Notes under the pieces: model-generated
Told to the model about the DNA's origin: nothing
Database searches by the model: none
Seen by the model: the letters and a program-made list of their open reading frames with translations, nothing else
Origin: CAIXOZ01 sp046091285
GTDB taxonomy: Bacteria; Cyanobacteriota; Cyanobacteriia; PCC-6307; Cyanobiaceae
DNA: 64,000 nucleotides
Assembly: GCA_046091285.1 (NCBI GenBank)
Contig: JBJTBH010000218.1
Span: 1 to 64,000, forward strand
Direction: 5' to 3'
Shown: one piece after another, positions 51,844-60,885 of the stretch
Position numbering within the stretch: position 1 is the stretch's first letter
Layout: each line of letters begins with the position of its first letter
Position numbers and translations under genes: made by a program

Positions 51844-52779
51844 TCACCTCTGTTGGTCCGCTTCGCGAGCCAGCTGCTGCAGCCGCCTGAACAACGCTTC
51901 CTCGGCTTCACTCAGAGGATCGGGAATGACAAGACGGAGCTCGACGAACTGATCGCCTCGCTGATGACCGCTTTCCAGGCCCCGGCCCCGAAGCCGCAGC
52001 AGGCGACCGCTGGAGGAACCGGCAGGAACCTGCAACCGGACGGCTCCGGCCAGGGTGGGGACCACGGCAGCGCAGCCGAGGGCCGCATCAGCAGGATGCA
52101 GATCGAGCTGAAACAGCACCCGCAGACCATCGATGCGCAGACCCTCCGCTGTGCGCACCCGCAGATGCAGGAAGTGATCACCACCGGTGGGGGTGACGCC
52201 GGCCAGCCGCAGACGCCAGCCATCCCCGGCCATCGGTGGGGTGGTGACCTCAACGGTGGTGCCATCCGGCAGGGTGAGCTCGATCCGTTCGCCATGCAAC
52301 GCCTGATCAGGCGTCAGATCGACGATGGTTTCCAGATCCTCTGAGGCCTGGACCGGCGGCGGTGGCGCAGGCTGGGGCGGCGTGACACGACCGGCCGGTT
52401 CCGGTTCGGGTTCCGGTTCGGGTTCCGGCCACGATGAGCCCGGACGCGACCGGCTCTGGCGGCGACCGAACAGCTCATCGAGATACTCGTCAAACTCTGG
52501 AAATCCGACAGCGAAAGGATCGGCATCCCCGGAATCAGGATCCTGATGTCCCGTCTCCCAGGCCTGTCGCCGCCGAGGATCGGAAAGAACGGCATAGGCC
52601 TCGTTGATCCGCTTGAAGCGTTCTTCCGCGACCGGATCATTGGCATTGAGATCGGGATGCCATCGGCGCGCCTGGGCGCGAAAGGCACGCTTGAGGGTGT
52701 CGGCATCGGCCCCTGGCTCGAGACCGAGCTCCCGCCAGTGATCAACGTCAGCCCCGAGGGGTGCAGCACGACGAGCCAC
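51844..52779 (-). CDS. DnaJ-type cochaperone without zinc finger
   Basis: 311 residues from a GTG (52777-52779). The J domain at about 13-75 reads DHWRELGLEPGADADTLKRA then RRWHPDLNANDPVAEERFKR with the HPD tripeptide. A Glu-Pro dipeptide-repeat linker (EPEPEPEPEP) follows, then the two-barrel C-terminal substrate-binding region (TPDQALHGERIELTLPDGTT ... LRLRGRGLESGHQRGDQFVE). There is no Cys-rich zinc finger, so it is of the CbpA/DnaJ type II class. Its start lies 2 nt past the dnaK3 stop, so the two are one operon and probable partners. Confidence 0.92.
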   Translation of the reverse strand: MARRAAPLGADVDHWRELGLEPGADADTLKRAFRAQARRWHPDLNANDPVAEERFKRINEAYAVLSDPRRRQAWETGHQDPDSGDADPFAVGFPEFDEYLDELFGRRQSRSRPGSSWPEPEPEPEPEPAGRVTPPQPAPPPPVQASEDLETIVDLTPDQALHGERIELTLPDGTTVEVTTPPMAGDGWRLRLAGVTPTGGDHFLHLRVRTAEGLRIDGLRVLFQLDLHPADAALGCAAVVPTLAGAVRLQVPAGSSSGRLLRLRGRGLESGHQRGDQFVELRLVIPDPLSEAEEALFRRLQQLAREADQQR

Positions 52780-52781
52780 CG

Positions 52782-55205
52782 TCAGTTCTCAGCCCAGGGG
52801 TCATCATCGAGCGGCACGGGCCGCGGGCGACGATCGCGCGGATCAGGGTCCGGGGAACGACCCCAGTCTTCCTCGGGAGGTGCTGGACGCCGCGCTCCCT
52901 CGACCCGTGTCTCATCCCGCTGAGGACCCTCGCGCCGGATCCTCTCGTTGCGTCCCTGCTCCCAACCGGAATCAGCGCGATCGTCCTGAAAACGACGACC
53001 CTGGGAATCACCCGAGCGCTCAGAACGACCAGTGAAGGCCGCCGGACGATCCGCCACAGCATCGCGGTCAGGATCAGGGCCGACCGCTCGCGGTTGCCAG
53101 CGGGGGGAATCGCCTGCATCGCGGGCCTGCCAACGGGAGGAGCCAGCCTCCTCCCGCTCGCCTGACCACCCGCCACCGCGGGAACCGAAGCGATCCGCAT
53201 CCGGCCGATCCCAGGAGGATGCCCCCAGACGACTGGCATCCCGCCACGGCTCCGAGGCCCAGGGATCACGGGAGGGCTGGGAGCGATAACGATCCCGGTC
53301 CCAGTCATCATCAAAATCGTCGGAGAACAGCTCGTCCTTGAGCGAACCCAGGGTGTTCTTCAGCCCCTGGAGGGGATTGCTCTCCACCTTGCGCTCACTG
53401 GCCAACCGGCGATTGAGGCCATAAACAGCCTCCTGGAGTTGACTGACTGCCACATCGAGCTCCAGCAGATCCTCGGCGGCGAGCAGGTCCTGAACCTCTC
53501 GCACGGCCATCTCCACCGAACGCTGCTGCCGTTCCGCCCCATAGGGGCCGAGCTCGAGGGCCGCATCTCGAAGGCGACGCTCCGCCTGGGCGATCAGGGT
53601 CTGGGCACGGTTGCGACGGTCGAGCTCGCTGCGGCGTCGGCGATCCTCTGCCGCCTTCTGTTCGGCTTCAGCAAGCAGGCGCTGAATCTCCTCCTCACTG
53701 AGATTCGAGCCCCCCTGGATGCTGACGCTCTGCTGACGACCGGTGGTGCGGTCGGTGGCCGACACCTGCAGCAATCCATTGGCGTCGATATCGAAGGAGA
53801 CCTGAACCTGGGGGACACCACGAGGGGCGGGCGGGATGCCGGACAACCGGAAGCGACCGAGGGACTTGTTGTCCTCCGCCATCTGCCGCTCACCCTGGAG
53901 CACATGGATCTCCACCGAGGACTGATTCGCCTCCGAGGTGCTGAAGACATCGGAGCGACGAACCGGGATCGCCGTGTTGCGAGGAAGCAGCACCTTCATC
54001 GCCCCGCCGATCGTCTCCAGGCCGAGAGAGAGAGGCGTGACGTCGTTGAGCATCAGATCCCGGAGCTCGCCGGTGAGGATCCCCGCCTGAACAGCGGCAC
54101 CGATGGCCACCACCTCATCCGGATTGACCGACTGACAGGGATCGATCGGGATCAGGGTGCGCACCATGTTCTGGACCATGGGCATGCGGCTGGCACCACC
54201 CACCAGCACCAGATCGTCGATGTCCTCAGCCGCGACACCGGCATCGCGAAGGGCGCGCTGCACGGGCCGGAGCAGACGATCGAGCAGATCGGGGCACAAC
54301 GACTCGAAGGTGCGCCGCTCCAGGGTGGTTTCAATGTGGAGAGGGCCCTCGGGGCCGGTGGCGATGAATGGAAGGGAAATCGGGGTGCTCTGCACGCCGC
54401 TCAGTTCCTGCTTGGCTTTTTCCGCCGCTTCGTTCAGACGCTGCAGGGCCTGGCGATCGCGGCGCAGATCAAGACCATGGCTGGCCTGAAAGGCCTCCGC
54501 CAGCCAGTCGACGATGCGGCGATCCCAGTCGTTGCCACCGAGCTGCGTGTCCCCGCTGGTCGCCTTGACATCGAAGACACCATTGGCAATCCGCAACAGG
54601 GAGACATCAAAGGTGCCTCCTCCGAGATCGAAGACCAGCACCCGTTTGACGGCGCTGCGATCAAAGCCGTAGGCCAGGGCCGCGGCGGTGGGTTCGTTGA
54701 GGATCCGTTCTACGCTGATGCCGGCCAACCGGCCGGCATCGCGGGTGGCCTGGCGCTGGGCGTCATTGAAGTAGGCCGGGACGGTGATCACCGCGGCCTC
54801 CACCGGCTCCCCCAGGTAAGTGGTGGCATCGTCGACGAGTTTGCGGATGATGCTGGCCACCAGCTCCTCCGGGGCGTACTCCCTTTCGGTGGCCGGACAG
54901 ACCACCCGCACCATGCCCTGATCGTTCGCCCGGATCGTGAACGGCACGGAAAGGCTGGACTCCTCCAGCTCCTCCCAGCGTCGCCCGACAAAGCGCTTGA
55001 GATTGGCGAAGGTGTTCCGGGGATTCAGCACAAGCTGGCGCCGGGCCAGCTGTCCGACCAGAAGCTCCTGGTCGCGGTTGAACCCCATCACTGACGGTGT
55101 GGTGCGGCCACCCTCGGCGCTGACGATCACCTGGGGGCGGCCACCCTCGAGCACCGCCACGACCGAATTGGTCGTCCCAAGGTCGATCCCGACAATCCGC
55201 CCCAT
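52782..55205 (-). CDS. dnaK3: Hsp70 chaperone, DnaK3 type
   Basis: 807 residues from the ATG 55203-55205 (MGRIVGIDLGTTNSVVAVLE); another in-frame ATG lies 2 codons upstream. The ATPase domain has RVLVFDLGGGTFDVSLLRIA and DIDDLVLVGGASRMPMVQNM. The substrate domain has DVTPLSLGLETIGGAMKVLL and ends in a helical lid at about residue 590. A C-terminal tail of about 190 residues is charged, Arg/Asp/Gly/Trp-rich and probably disordered (DDDWDRDRYRSQPSRDPWAS). The long tail and the linked dnaJ match the cyanobacterial DnaK3 type, a thylakoid-associated and essential Hsp70, rather than DnaK1 or DnaK2. Assignment to DnaK3 rests on these features. Confidence 0.88.
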   Translation of the reverse strand: MGRIVGIDLGTTNSVVAVLEGGRPQVIVSAEGGRTTPSVMGFNRDQELLVGQLARRQLVLNPRNTFANLKRFVGRRWEELEESSLSVPFTIRANDQGMVRVVCPATEREYAPEELVASIIRKLVDDATTYLGEPVEAAVITVPAYFNDAQRQATRDAGRLAGISVERILNEPTAAALAYGFDRSAVKRVLVFDLGGGTFDVSLLRIANGVFDVKATSGDTQLGGNDWDRRIVDWLAEAFQASHGLDLRRDRQALQRLNEAAEKAKQELSGVQSTPISLPFIATGPEGPLHIETTLERRTFESLCPDLLDRLLRPVQRALRDAGVAAEDIDDLVLVGGASRMPMVQNMVRTLIPIDPCQSVNPDEVVAIGAAVQAGILTGELRDLMLNDVTPLSLGLETIGGAMKVLLPRNTAIPVRRSDVFSTSEANQSSVEIHVLQGERQMAEDNKSLGRFRLSGIPPAPRGVPQVQVSFDIDANGLLQVSATDRTTGRQQSVSIQGGSNLSEEEIQRLLAEAEQKAAEDRRRRSELDRRNRAQTLIAQAERRLRDAALELGPYGAERQQRSVEMAVREVQDLLAAEDLLELDVAVSQLQEAVYGLNRRLASERKVESNPLQGLKNTLGSLKDELFSDDFDDDWDRDRYRSQPSRDPWASEPWRDASRLGASSWDRPDADRFGSRGGGWSGEREEAGSSRWQARDAGDSPRWQPRAVGPDPDRDAVADRPAAFTGRSERSGDSQGRRFQDDRADSGWEQGRNERIRREGPQRDETRVEGARRPAPPEEDWGRSPDPDPRDRRPRPVPLDDDPWAEN

Positions 55206-55318
55206 GACCATGACGATGGAATCCCCAAGCTAACGGTCCCCATCGATCGCTCAAGTCCCGGAGGGCAGTCGCTGACGTCCAGCCGGTGATCAGGGAATCG
55301 GATCCACCGCCGGCAGCC

Positions 55319-55344
55319 AAAAAAAAGCCGGCCTGGAGGCCGGC
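55319..55344 (-). terminator. Rho-independent terminator of tRNA-Ser
   Basis: Read on the minus strand, GCCGGCC and GGCCGGC pair around a 4-nt loop and are followed by eight T. It begins 7 nt past the tRNA 3' end and precedes dnaK3, so it separates tRNA transcription from the chaperone operon. Confidence 0.9.
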
Positions 55345-55351
55345 AGGGAAG

Positions 55352-55438
55352 CGGAGAGGGAGGGATTCGAACCCTCGATAGAGTTGCCCCTATACAGCAT
55401 TTCCAGTGCTGCGCCTTCGACCACTCGGCCACCTCTCC
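55352..55438 (-). tRNA. tRNA-Ser (anticodon GGA)
   Basis: An 87-nt class II tRNA. The acceptor stem GGAGAGG pairs perfectly with CCTCTCC; the anticodon loop CTGGAAA carries GGA (55402-55404), which reads UCC/UCU; there is a long variable arm, and the T arm has GTTCGAATC. CCA is not encoded. A terminator follows immediately. Confidence 0.97.
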
Positions 55439-55539
55439 AGCGGCTGATTGGGGCAAGCCAAGAATTTAGCAGGCAGCCCGCTGCCTCCCGATCAGGACTC
55501 TCTGGTAACCCAGAATCCCGGACTGATCCGGCCGCCGCC

Positions 55540-55908
55540 ATGCCCCGTCAATTTCCGATCACGGTTCACTGGCGTCAGCAGAACCGCACGATCGAACATC
55601 TGGTGCCTGAAGGCGAGTACATCCTGCGCAGCTTCGAGGCCCAGGGAGACCCGCTGCCCTTCAGTTGCCGCAACGGTTGCTGCACCGCCTGCGCCGTCAG
55701 GGTGCTGAACGGCACCATCGACCAGCGCGAGGCCCTGGGCCTCTCCCGCGAGCTGCGCCGCGAGGGCTACGGACTGCTCTGTGTCGCCCGGGCCACCGGA
55801 CCACTGGAGGTGGAGACCCAGGACGAGGACGAGGTCTACGACCGTCAGTTCGGACGCCACTTCGGACGCGGCAGGGTCAGACCCGGACTGCCCCTCGATG
55901 ACGAATGA
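55540..55908 (+). CDS. Plant-type 2Fe-2S ferredoxin
   Basis: 122 residues from the ATG 55540 (MPRQFPITVHWRQQNRTIEH). The 2Fe-2S motif is FSCRNGCCTACAVRVLNGTI (C-x4-C-x2-C), with the fourth Cys in GYGLLCVARATGPLEV. It has an acidic C-terminal extension of about 25 residues (VETQDEDEVYDRQFGRHFGR) not seen in PetF, so it is probably one of the specialised minor ferredoxins rather than the main photosynthetic one. Co-directional with suhB 105 nt downstream. Confidence 0.9.
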   Translation: MPRQFPITVHWRQQNRTIEHLVPEGEYILRSFEAQGDPLPFSCRNGCCTACAVRVLNGTIDQREALGLSRELRREGYGLLCVARATGPLEVETQDEDEVYDRQFGRHFGRGRVRPGLPLDDE

Positions 55909-56013
55909 CGCGCCACCTCCGGCGATCATCAACCACGAGCGTGGAGGGATCGCAACCGATCGTCTCGCCTGTGGTCCTTCAGCTCCCGTCCTTTCCATCC
56001 CGCGTGATCGGCC

Positions 56014-56934
56014 ATGAGTGAACAGACCGGGATCCGCTGCGAACCCACCGGGGGCGCCAGTGATCGCGCCGCCGAGGCCTGTGGCCTCAGCGGCGCGGAG
56101 ATCCGGGCCCTGGCGGCCGTGGCCCGCGCCGCTGCCGAAGCGGGGGGACGCGAGCTTGAGGCGCGTTTCGGACAGGTGAATCAGATCAGGGAAAAGGGTC
56201 GCGCCGGCGATCTAGTCACCGAAGCCGACCTGGCGGCTGAAGCGGCGGTCCTGGCCGTGCTCGAACGGGACACCCCATCGTTGGGGGTGCTGGCGGAGGA
56301 AAGCGGTCGACGGGAACGCCCCAGTCCCCTGCAGTGGTGCGTGGATCCCCTGGATGGAACCACCAATTACGCCCACAGCTATCCCTTCTTCGGCACCTCG
56401 GTCGGCTTGACCTGGAAGGGCCAGCCCCTGCTCGGAGCCCTGGCGGTGCCAGCCCTGAACGAGCTCTACTGGGCCGCCCCCGGAGAGGGGAGCTGGTGCA
56501 ACGAACGTCGTCTTCAGGTGAGCACCTGCCGGGAGCTGAGCCAGTCGCTGCTGGTGACGGGATTCGCCTACGACCGCCACACCAGGCTGGACAACAACTA
56601 CGCCGAATTCGCCTGGTTCACCCATCGCACCCGTGGCGTGCGGCGGGGCGGGGCGGCAGCGGTGGATCTTGCCTTTGTGGCCGCCGGTCGTCTCGATGGC
56701 TACTGGGAGCGTGGCCTCTCCCCCTGGGACCTCTGTGCCGGTGTCGTGCTGGTGGAACAGGCGGGAGGGCTGGTCAGCGCTTACGACGGCGGGCCGTTCC
56801 GCCTGGAGGACGGACGGTTGATCGCCTGCGCGCCCGGTCTGCAGCAGGCGTTGATCTCAGGTCTGCAGGCCTGCCGACCGCTCAGCGGGGCCAGCTTCGG
56901 AGCACCGGAACTGGACACCCGGGAGCCGCTCTGA
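56014..56934 (+). CDS. suhB: Inositol monophosphatase family protein (SuhB-like)
   Basis: 306 residues. IMPase signatures: REKGRAGDLVTEADLAAEAA, the first metal Glu in GVLAEESG, the metal motif WCVDPLDGTTNYAHSYPFF, RRGGAAAVDLAFVAAGRLDG, and the C-terminal LSPWDLCAGVVLVEQAGG. The residues needed for Mg-dependent phosphatase activity are present. The substrate could be inositol-1-P, fructose-1,6-bisP, histidinol-P or another sugar phosphate; hisZ is the next gene, so a histidinol-phosphatase role is worth considering but unproven. Confidence 0.88.
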   Translation: MSEQTGIRCEPTGGASDRAAEACGLSGAEIRALAAVARAAAEAGGRELEARFGQVNQIREKGRAGDLVTEADLAAEAAVLAVLERDTPSLGVLAEESGRRERPSPLQWCVDPLDGTTNYAHSYPFFGTSVGLTWKGQPLLGALAVPALNELYWAAPGEGSWCNERRLQVSTCRELSQSLLVTGFAYDRHTRLDNNYAEFAWFTHRTRGVRRGGAAAVDLAFVAAGRLDGYWERGLSPWDLCAGVVLVEQAGGLVSAYDGGPFRLEDGRLIACAPGLQQALISGLQACRPLSGASFGAPELDTREPL

Positions 56935-56994
56935 TCAGGCGGGCCGACATCACTCCATAGGATCAGCCCGTCTCTCTGCCGCCCGACGATCGCG

Positions 56995-58179
56995 ATGGCC
57001 CTGCAACCCGCCGCTGGCACGCGTGATCTGAATCCAGGCGAAGTCGACAGCAACCGGCGCCTCAGTGAACGCCTGGCCAGGGTCTATCGCCTGTGGGGCT
57101 ACGAAGAGGTGGCGCCGCCGACCGTGGAACGGCTGGACACGCTGGCTGCCGGCGGTGGCATCGACGCCGCCGAACTGGTGCAGCTGGCCAGCCACGAACC
57201 GCTGGCCCTGCGACCGGAGATGACGGCCTCGATCGCCAGGGCGGCCTGCACCCGGATGGCCCATCGACCGCGGCCGCTGCGGCTGTGGAGCTCGGGACTG
57301 GTGTTCACCTGCAGGCGTTCCGACAACGGCGGCCAGCGGATCCAGGAACGGCTGCAGAGCGGTGTTGAACTGCTGGGGCTGGCCGGTGCGGCGGCGGATG
57401 CCGAACTGATGCGCCTGCTGCTGGCGGCCAGCGCCGATCTCGGCCTCGAGCCATCCGTGCATCAGCCGACGTTGCTGGTCGGTCATCACGGGCTGCTGGC
57501 CGCCCTGCTGGAGGGGATGCCACAGCCGCTGCAACGCCTCTGCCGCCAGGCCCTCACCGATCTCGACCCGCTGGCGCTCTCGGCCCTGCCGCTGACGCCC
57601 GAACGTTCAGCCCTGCTGCAGCGATGGATCCGCCTGCGCGGCGAACCGGACGCCGTGCTCGGGGAGCTGCGGGCCCACCTGGGCGACCACCACCTGCTCT
57701 CGGAGCTGAGCACCACCCTGGCCGGGGTCGCGGACGCTGCCCGCAGCCGCGGAGTGCGGCTTCAGCTCGATCCAACCTTCCAGCCCCATTTCGCGCTCTA
57801 CGACGGCCTGGTGCTCAAGCTGGTCTGCCAGGGGCTCCATGCACCGGTCGAGATCGCCAGCGGCGGGCGCTACGACGCCCTCGTCGGCCGGTTCAGCCTC
57901 AACAGCCCCGGAGCTGACACCACCGCCGCCGGGGTGGGCTTCAGTGTTGACCTCGATGCCCTGCGGGAGCTGCTGGCGGGGAACCGATCCGAACAGCGGC
58001 GCCCCACCCTGGTGGCCTTCGGCACGACCACGGACGTGCATCGGGCCCTCGATCAACTGGAAGCCCTGCATCGCGCAGGGCGGCCGGCCGAATTGCTGAG
58101 TGAACCGATGGCCGATCGCGCCGATGCCGACCGGCTGGCCCGGGAACGGGGCCACGACGGCGTGGTCTGGGTCGGCTGA
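56995..58179 (+). CDS. hisZ: ATP phosphoribosyltransferase regulatory subunit
   Basis: 394 residues of HisRS-like fold: MALQPAAGTRDLNPGEVDSN, VYRLWGYEEVAPPTVERLDT, LALRPEMTASIARAACTRMA, GVELLGLAGAAADAEL, and a C-terminal VEIASGGRYDALVGRFSLNS followed by AAGVGFSVDLDALREL. HisZ lacks the anticodon-binding domain of HisRS and pairs with short-form HisG to start histidine synthesis. HisG is not in the window. It is 60 nt downstream of suhB and 32 nt upstream of a small ferredoxin gene. Confidence 0.92.
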   Translation: MALQPAAGTRDLNPGEVDSNRRLSERLARVYRLWGYEEVAPPTVERLDTLAAGGGIDAAELVQLASHEPLALRPEMTASIARAACTRMAHRPRPLRLWSSGLVFTCRRSDNGGQRIQERLQSGVELLGLAGAAADAELMRLLLAASADLGLEPSVHQPTLLVGHHGLLAALLEGMPQPLQRLCRQALTDLDPLALSALPLTPERSALLQRWIRLRGEPDAVLGELRAHLGDHHLLSELSTTLAGVADAARSRGVRLQLDPTFQPHFALYDGLVLKLVCQGLHAPVEIASGGRYDALVGRFSLNSPGADTTAAGVGFSVDLDALRELLAGNRSEQRRPTLVAFGTTTDVHRALDQLEALHRAGRPAELLSEPMADRADADRLARERGHDGVVWVG

Positions 58180-58211
58180 TCCCTAGGATCCGCGCAGCTG
58201 GTTCTGAGCCG

Positions 58212-58436
58212 ATGGCCCACACAATCGTCACCGACATCTGTGAAGGGGTGGCCGATTGTGTCGATGCCTGCCCTGTGGCCTGCATCCACCCCGGCCAGGG
58301 AGCCAATGCGAAGGGGACAGCGTTCTTCTGGATCGATTTCGACACCTGCATCGACTGTGGCATCTGCCTGCAGGTCTGCCCTGTGCAGGGAGCGATCCTC
58401 CCGGAAGAAAAACCCGATCTCCAGCGGGCGGCCTGA
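58212..58436 (+). CDS. Small two-cluster (3Fe/4Fe-4S) ferredoxin
   Basis: 74 residues. The first cluster motif is C-x5-C-x3-CP (ICEGVADCVDACPVACI), the second the classic CIDCGICLQVCP. The x5/x3 spacing in the first motif resembles 7Fe ferredoxins ([3Fe-4S] plus [4Fe-4S]) more than 2[4Fe-4S] types. A soluble electron carrier of a group widespread in cyanobacteria; the partner is unknown. It sits 32 nt downstream of hisZ. Confidence 0.9.
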   Translation: MAHTIVTDICEGVADCVDACPVACIHPGQGANAKGTAFFWIDFDTCIDCGICLQVCPVQGAILPEEKPDLQRAA

Positions 58437-58591
58437 AGCGATCCAGTCGGTGATCAGCGGCCATCAGCCCGGAAACGGGATCCCTGCTGCATCAGGCCGG
58501 TTGTCGCGTTGCCGCCAGGGGGCGACCGACGTCTGCGGCTGAGGGGTCCGGGTCGGTTTCCTGCCCATCGCCTCCCCTTGGCGACGGAGCC

Positions 58592-60547
58592 GTGATGGGG
58601 GAATCTGGCTGGACATCGCTTCGAAAAGCCGTGGTGCTGCAGGCGGAACAGGGTCAGATTCAGATCCACACCGAAAACATCTTCCCGATCATCAAGAAGG
58701 CCGTCTATTCCGGCCACGAAGTGTTTCTGCGGGAGCTGGTCTCCAACGGCGTCGATGCGATCAGCAAACGCCGGATGGCGGCCATGGCCGGCGATTGCCG
58801 TGAAGGCGATGAAGGTCGGATCCAGATCCGCATTGATCGCGACGCCAGGACGGTGACAATCAGCGATAACGGCATCGGCATGAACGCCGATGAAGTGAAG
58901 CGCTACATCAACCAGGTGGCGTTCTCCAGCGCTGAGGAATTTCTGGAGAAATACAAGCGGGAGTCCGATGCGATCATCGGACACTTCGGACTTGGCTTCT
59001 ACTCCAGCTTCATGGTCGCCAGCCAGGTGGAGCTGGTGAGCCTCAGCGCCCGGGAAGATGCGGAAGCGATCTGCTGGCGTTGCGATGGTTCCCCCAACTT
59101 CAGTCTCGAGTCCGGCGAGCGAAGCGAGCCAGGCACCGACGTGATCCTGCATCTGCAGGAAGAGGAACTCGAATATCTTGAGCCGGCGCGGCTGCGTCAA
59201 CTGATCACCACCTACTGCGATTTCCTGCCGGTGGAAGTGCAGTTGGAGGGTGAAACCATCAACAAGCGTGAATCTCCCTGGCGCAAGAGCCCCCGCGACC
59301 TCAAGGACGAGGATTACATCAATCTTTACCGCTACCTCTATCCTTTCCAGGGAGATCCTCTGCTCTGGGTGCACCTAAATACAGATTATCCTTACTCGCT
59401 CCAGGGCATTCTCTTCTTCCCCAGCCTCAACAGCGGTCGTGCCGACTGGGAGAAGGGTGAGATCCGGCTCTACTGCAATCAGGTCTTTGTTTCCGACTCG
59501 ATCAAGGAGGTGGTGCCCCGCTACCTGCTCCCCCTGCGCGGTGTGATCGATTCTCCCGACATTCCTCTCAACGTCAGCCGCAGCGCCCTGCAGACCGATC
59601 GGCGTGTGCGCTCGATCGGCGGCTTCGTGGCCAAGAAGGTGGGCGATCGCCTCAAGGATCTACGCCGGGATGACCCGCAGCGCTACGCGGAAATCTGGGA
59701 CTCCCTGGCGCCCTTCATCAAGATCGGGGCGATGGAGGATGAGAAATTCGCCGAACAGGTGGCTGATCTGGTGCTCTTCGGAACCACGGCTTCAGCGCCC
59801 GGCACCGTCACCGAGGGCAGTGACGATCCGATTCAGGCGGGCGAGCGCTCCTACACCACCTTGAACGCCTATCTGGGACGCCTCGGGCAGGACCAGGGCA
59901 AACGGGTGCTCTATTGCACGGATGAAGCCGGTCAGGCCGGAGCCCTGGCCCTCTGGAAAGGCCAGGGAGCGGAGGTGCTGCTGGCCGATACCTTCATCGA
60001 CACCCAGTTCATCCCCTGGCTGGAAGCCCGTCATGAGGACACCAAATTCCAGCGGGTGGATGCGGAACTCGATGACAGCCTGCGCGATCAGGACAGCCCT
60101 CTGACCGATGCCGACGGCAAGGACAGTGGTGAATCCCTGCGGGACCTGTTCAGGAGTTCCCTCAAGGATGATCGCGTCACCGTTCAGGTGCAGGCCCTCA
60201 AGGGAGAGCAGGCACCGGCGGCCTTGATCCTGCTGCCGGAACAGATGCGACGCATCAATGACATGGGAGCGCTGATGCAGCAGCGTCTGCCGGGACTGCC
60301 GGATCATCACGTCCTGCTGATCAACCGTCGCCATCCCCTGGTGGACGGTCTGCTGCGGCTCTCGGCCGGAGCCGTGATCAGCGATGGCGGCACACTGTCG
60401 CCCAGCGCGGAACTGGCGGGAGATCTTGCCCGGCATCTTTATGAGACGGCCCGGCTGGCCGTGGGGGGCCTGGAGCCGAACCAGCTGGCCGGCTTCCAGC
60501 AACGCAGCAGCGATCTGATGGGACGGCTGATGCAGCGCAGCCTCTGA
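58592..60547 (+). CDS. htpG: Molecular chaperone HtpG (Hsp90)
   Basis: Up to 651 residues. The ATP-binding domain: EQGQIQIHTENIFPIIKKAV, FLRELVSNGVDAISKRRMAA, ISDNGIGMNADEVKRYINQV and IIGHFGLGFYSSFMVASQVE. The middle domain contains LYCNQVFVSDSIKEVVPRYL and DIPLNVSRSALQTDRRVRSI. Family proteins begin shortly before EQGQIQIHTENIF, so the real start may be a GTG at 58631 or 58634 rather than the ATG at 58592, giving about 637-638 residues. HtpG assists protein folding under stress, including phycobilisome proteins in cyanobacteria. Confidence 0.95.
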   Translation: MMGESGWTSLRKAVVLQAEQGQIQIHTENIFPIIKKAVYSGHEVFLRELVSNGVDAISKRRMAAMAGDCREGDEGRIQIRIDRDARTVTISDNGIGMNADEVKRYINQVAFSSAEEFLEKYKRESDAIIGHFGLGFYSSFMVASQVELVSLSAREDAEAICWRCDGSPNFSLESGERSEPGTDVILHLQEEELEYLEPARLRQLITTYCDFLPVEVQLEGETINKRESPWRKSPRDLKDEDYINLYRYLYPFQGDPLLWVHLNTDYPYSLQGILFFPSLNSGRADWEKGEIRLYCNQVFVSDSIKEVVPRYLLPLRGVIDSPDIPLNVSRSALQTDRRVRSIGGFVAKKVGDRLKDLRRDDPQRYAEIWDSLAPFIKIGAMEDEKFAEQVADLVLFGTTASAPGTVTEGSDDPIQAGERSYTTLNAYLGRLGQDQGKRVLYCTDEAGQAGALALWKGQGAEVLLADTFIDTQFIPWLEARHEDTKFQRVDAELDDSLRDQDSPLTDADGKDSGESLRDLFRSSLKDDRVTVQVQALKGEQAPAALILLPEQMRRINDMGALMQQRLPGLPDHHVLLINRRHPLVDGLLRLSAGAVISDGGTLSPSAELAGDLARHLYETARLAVGGLEPNQLAGFQQRSSDLMGRLMQRSL

Positions 60548-60629
60548 GGCCCCGGAGGGTGGGCATCGCGTCGTTTGCTAACGTTGCCAACTGGGCCATG
60601 CCCACCATGTGTTGTTTCGGTTGATTGTC

Positions 60630-60866
60630 ATGTCCCGGGTTTGTCAACTCACCGGCAAGCGCGCCAACAACGGGATGGCCGTCAGCCACTCCCACGTGCG
60701 CACCAAGAAGCTCCAACAGGTCAACCTGCAGGAGCGTCGCCTGTGGTGGGCCGAAGGCAATCGTTTCATTCGCCTGCGCGTCTCCACCCGTGCCCTGAAG
60801 ACCATCCAGAAGAAGGGTCTTGGTGCCTACGCCCGCGAACTGGGCGTCAATCTGGCCAAACTCTGA
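60630..60866 (+). CDS. rpmB: 50S ribosomal protein L28
   Basis: 78 residues: MSRVCQLTGKRANNGMAVSH, SHVRTKKLQQVNLQERRLWW, RFIRLRVSTRALKTIQKKGL. Typical cyanobacterial L28, a zinc-free form, in the large subunit. Start ATG at 60630. The next gene begins 19 nt past its stop. Confidence 0.97.
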   Translation: MSRVCQLTGKRANNGMAVSHSHVRTKKLQQVNLQERRLWWAEGNRFIRLRVSTRALKTIQKKGLGAYARELGVNLAKL

Positions 60867-60885
60867 GCTCCACGCCCACCCTGAG

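Noticed and set aside
52390..52435. Short tandem repeat in DNA (GGTTCC/GGTTCG alternation)
   Set aside because: Explained by the Glu-Pro dipeptide repeat linker of DnaJ on the minus strand.
53439..55094. 551-codon frame antisense to dnaK3
   Set aside because: Mirrors the dnaK3 coding region in a high-GC genome; no recognisable protein features.
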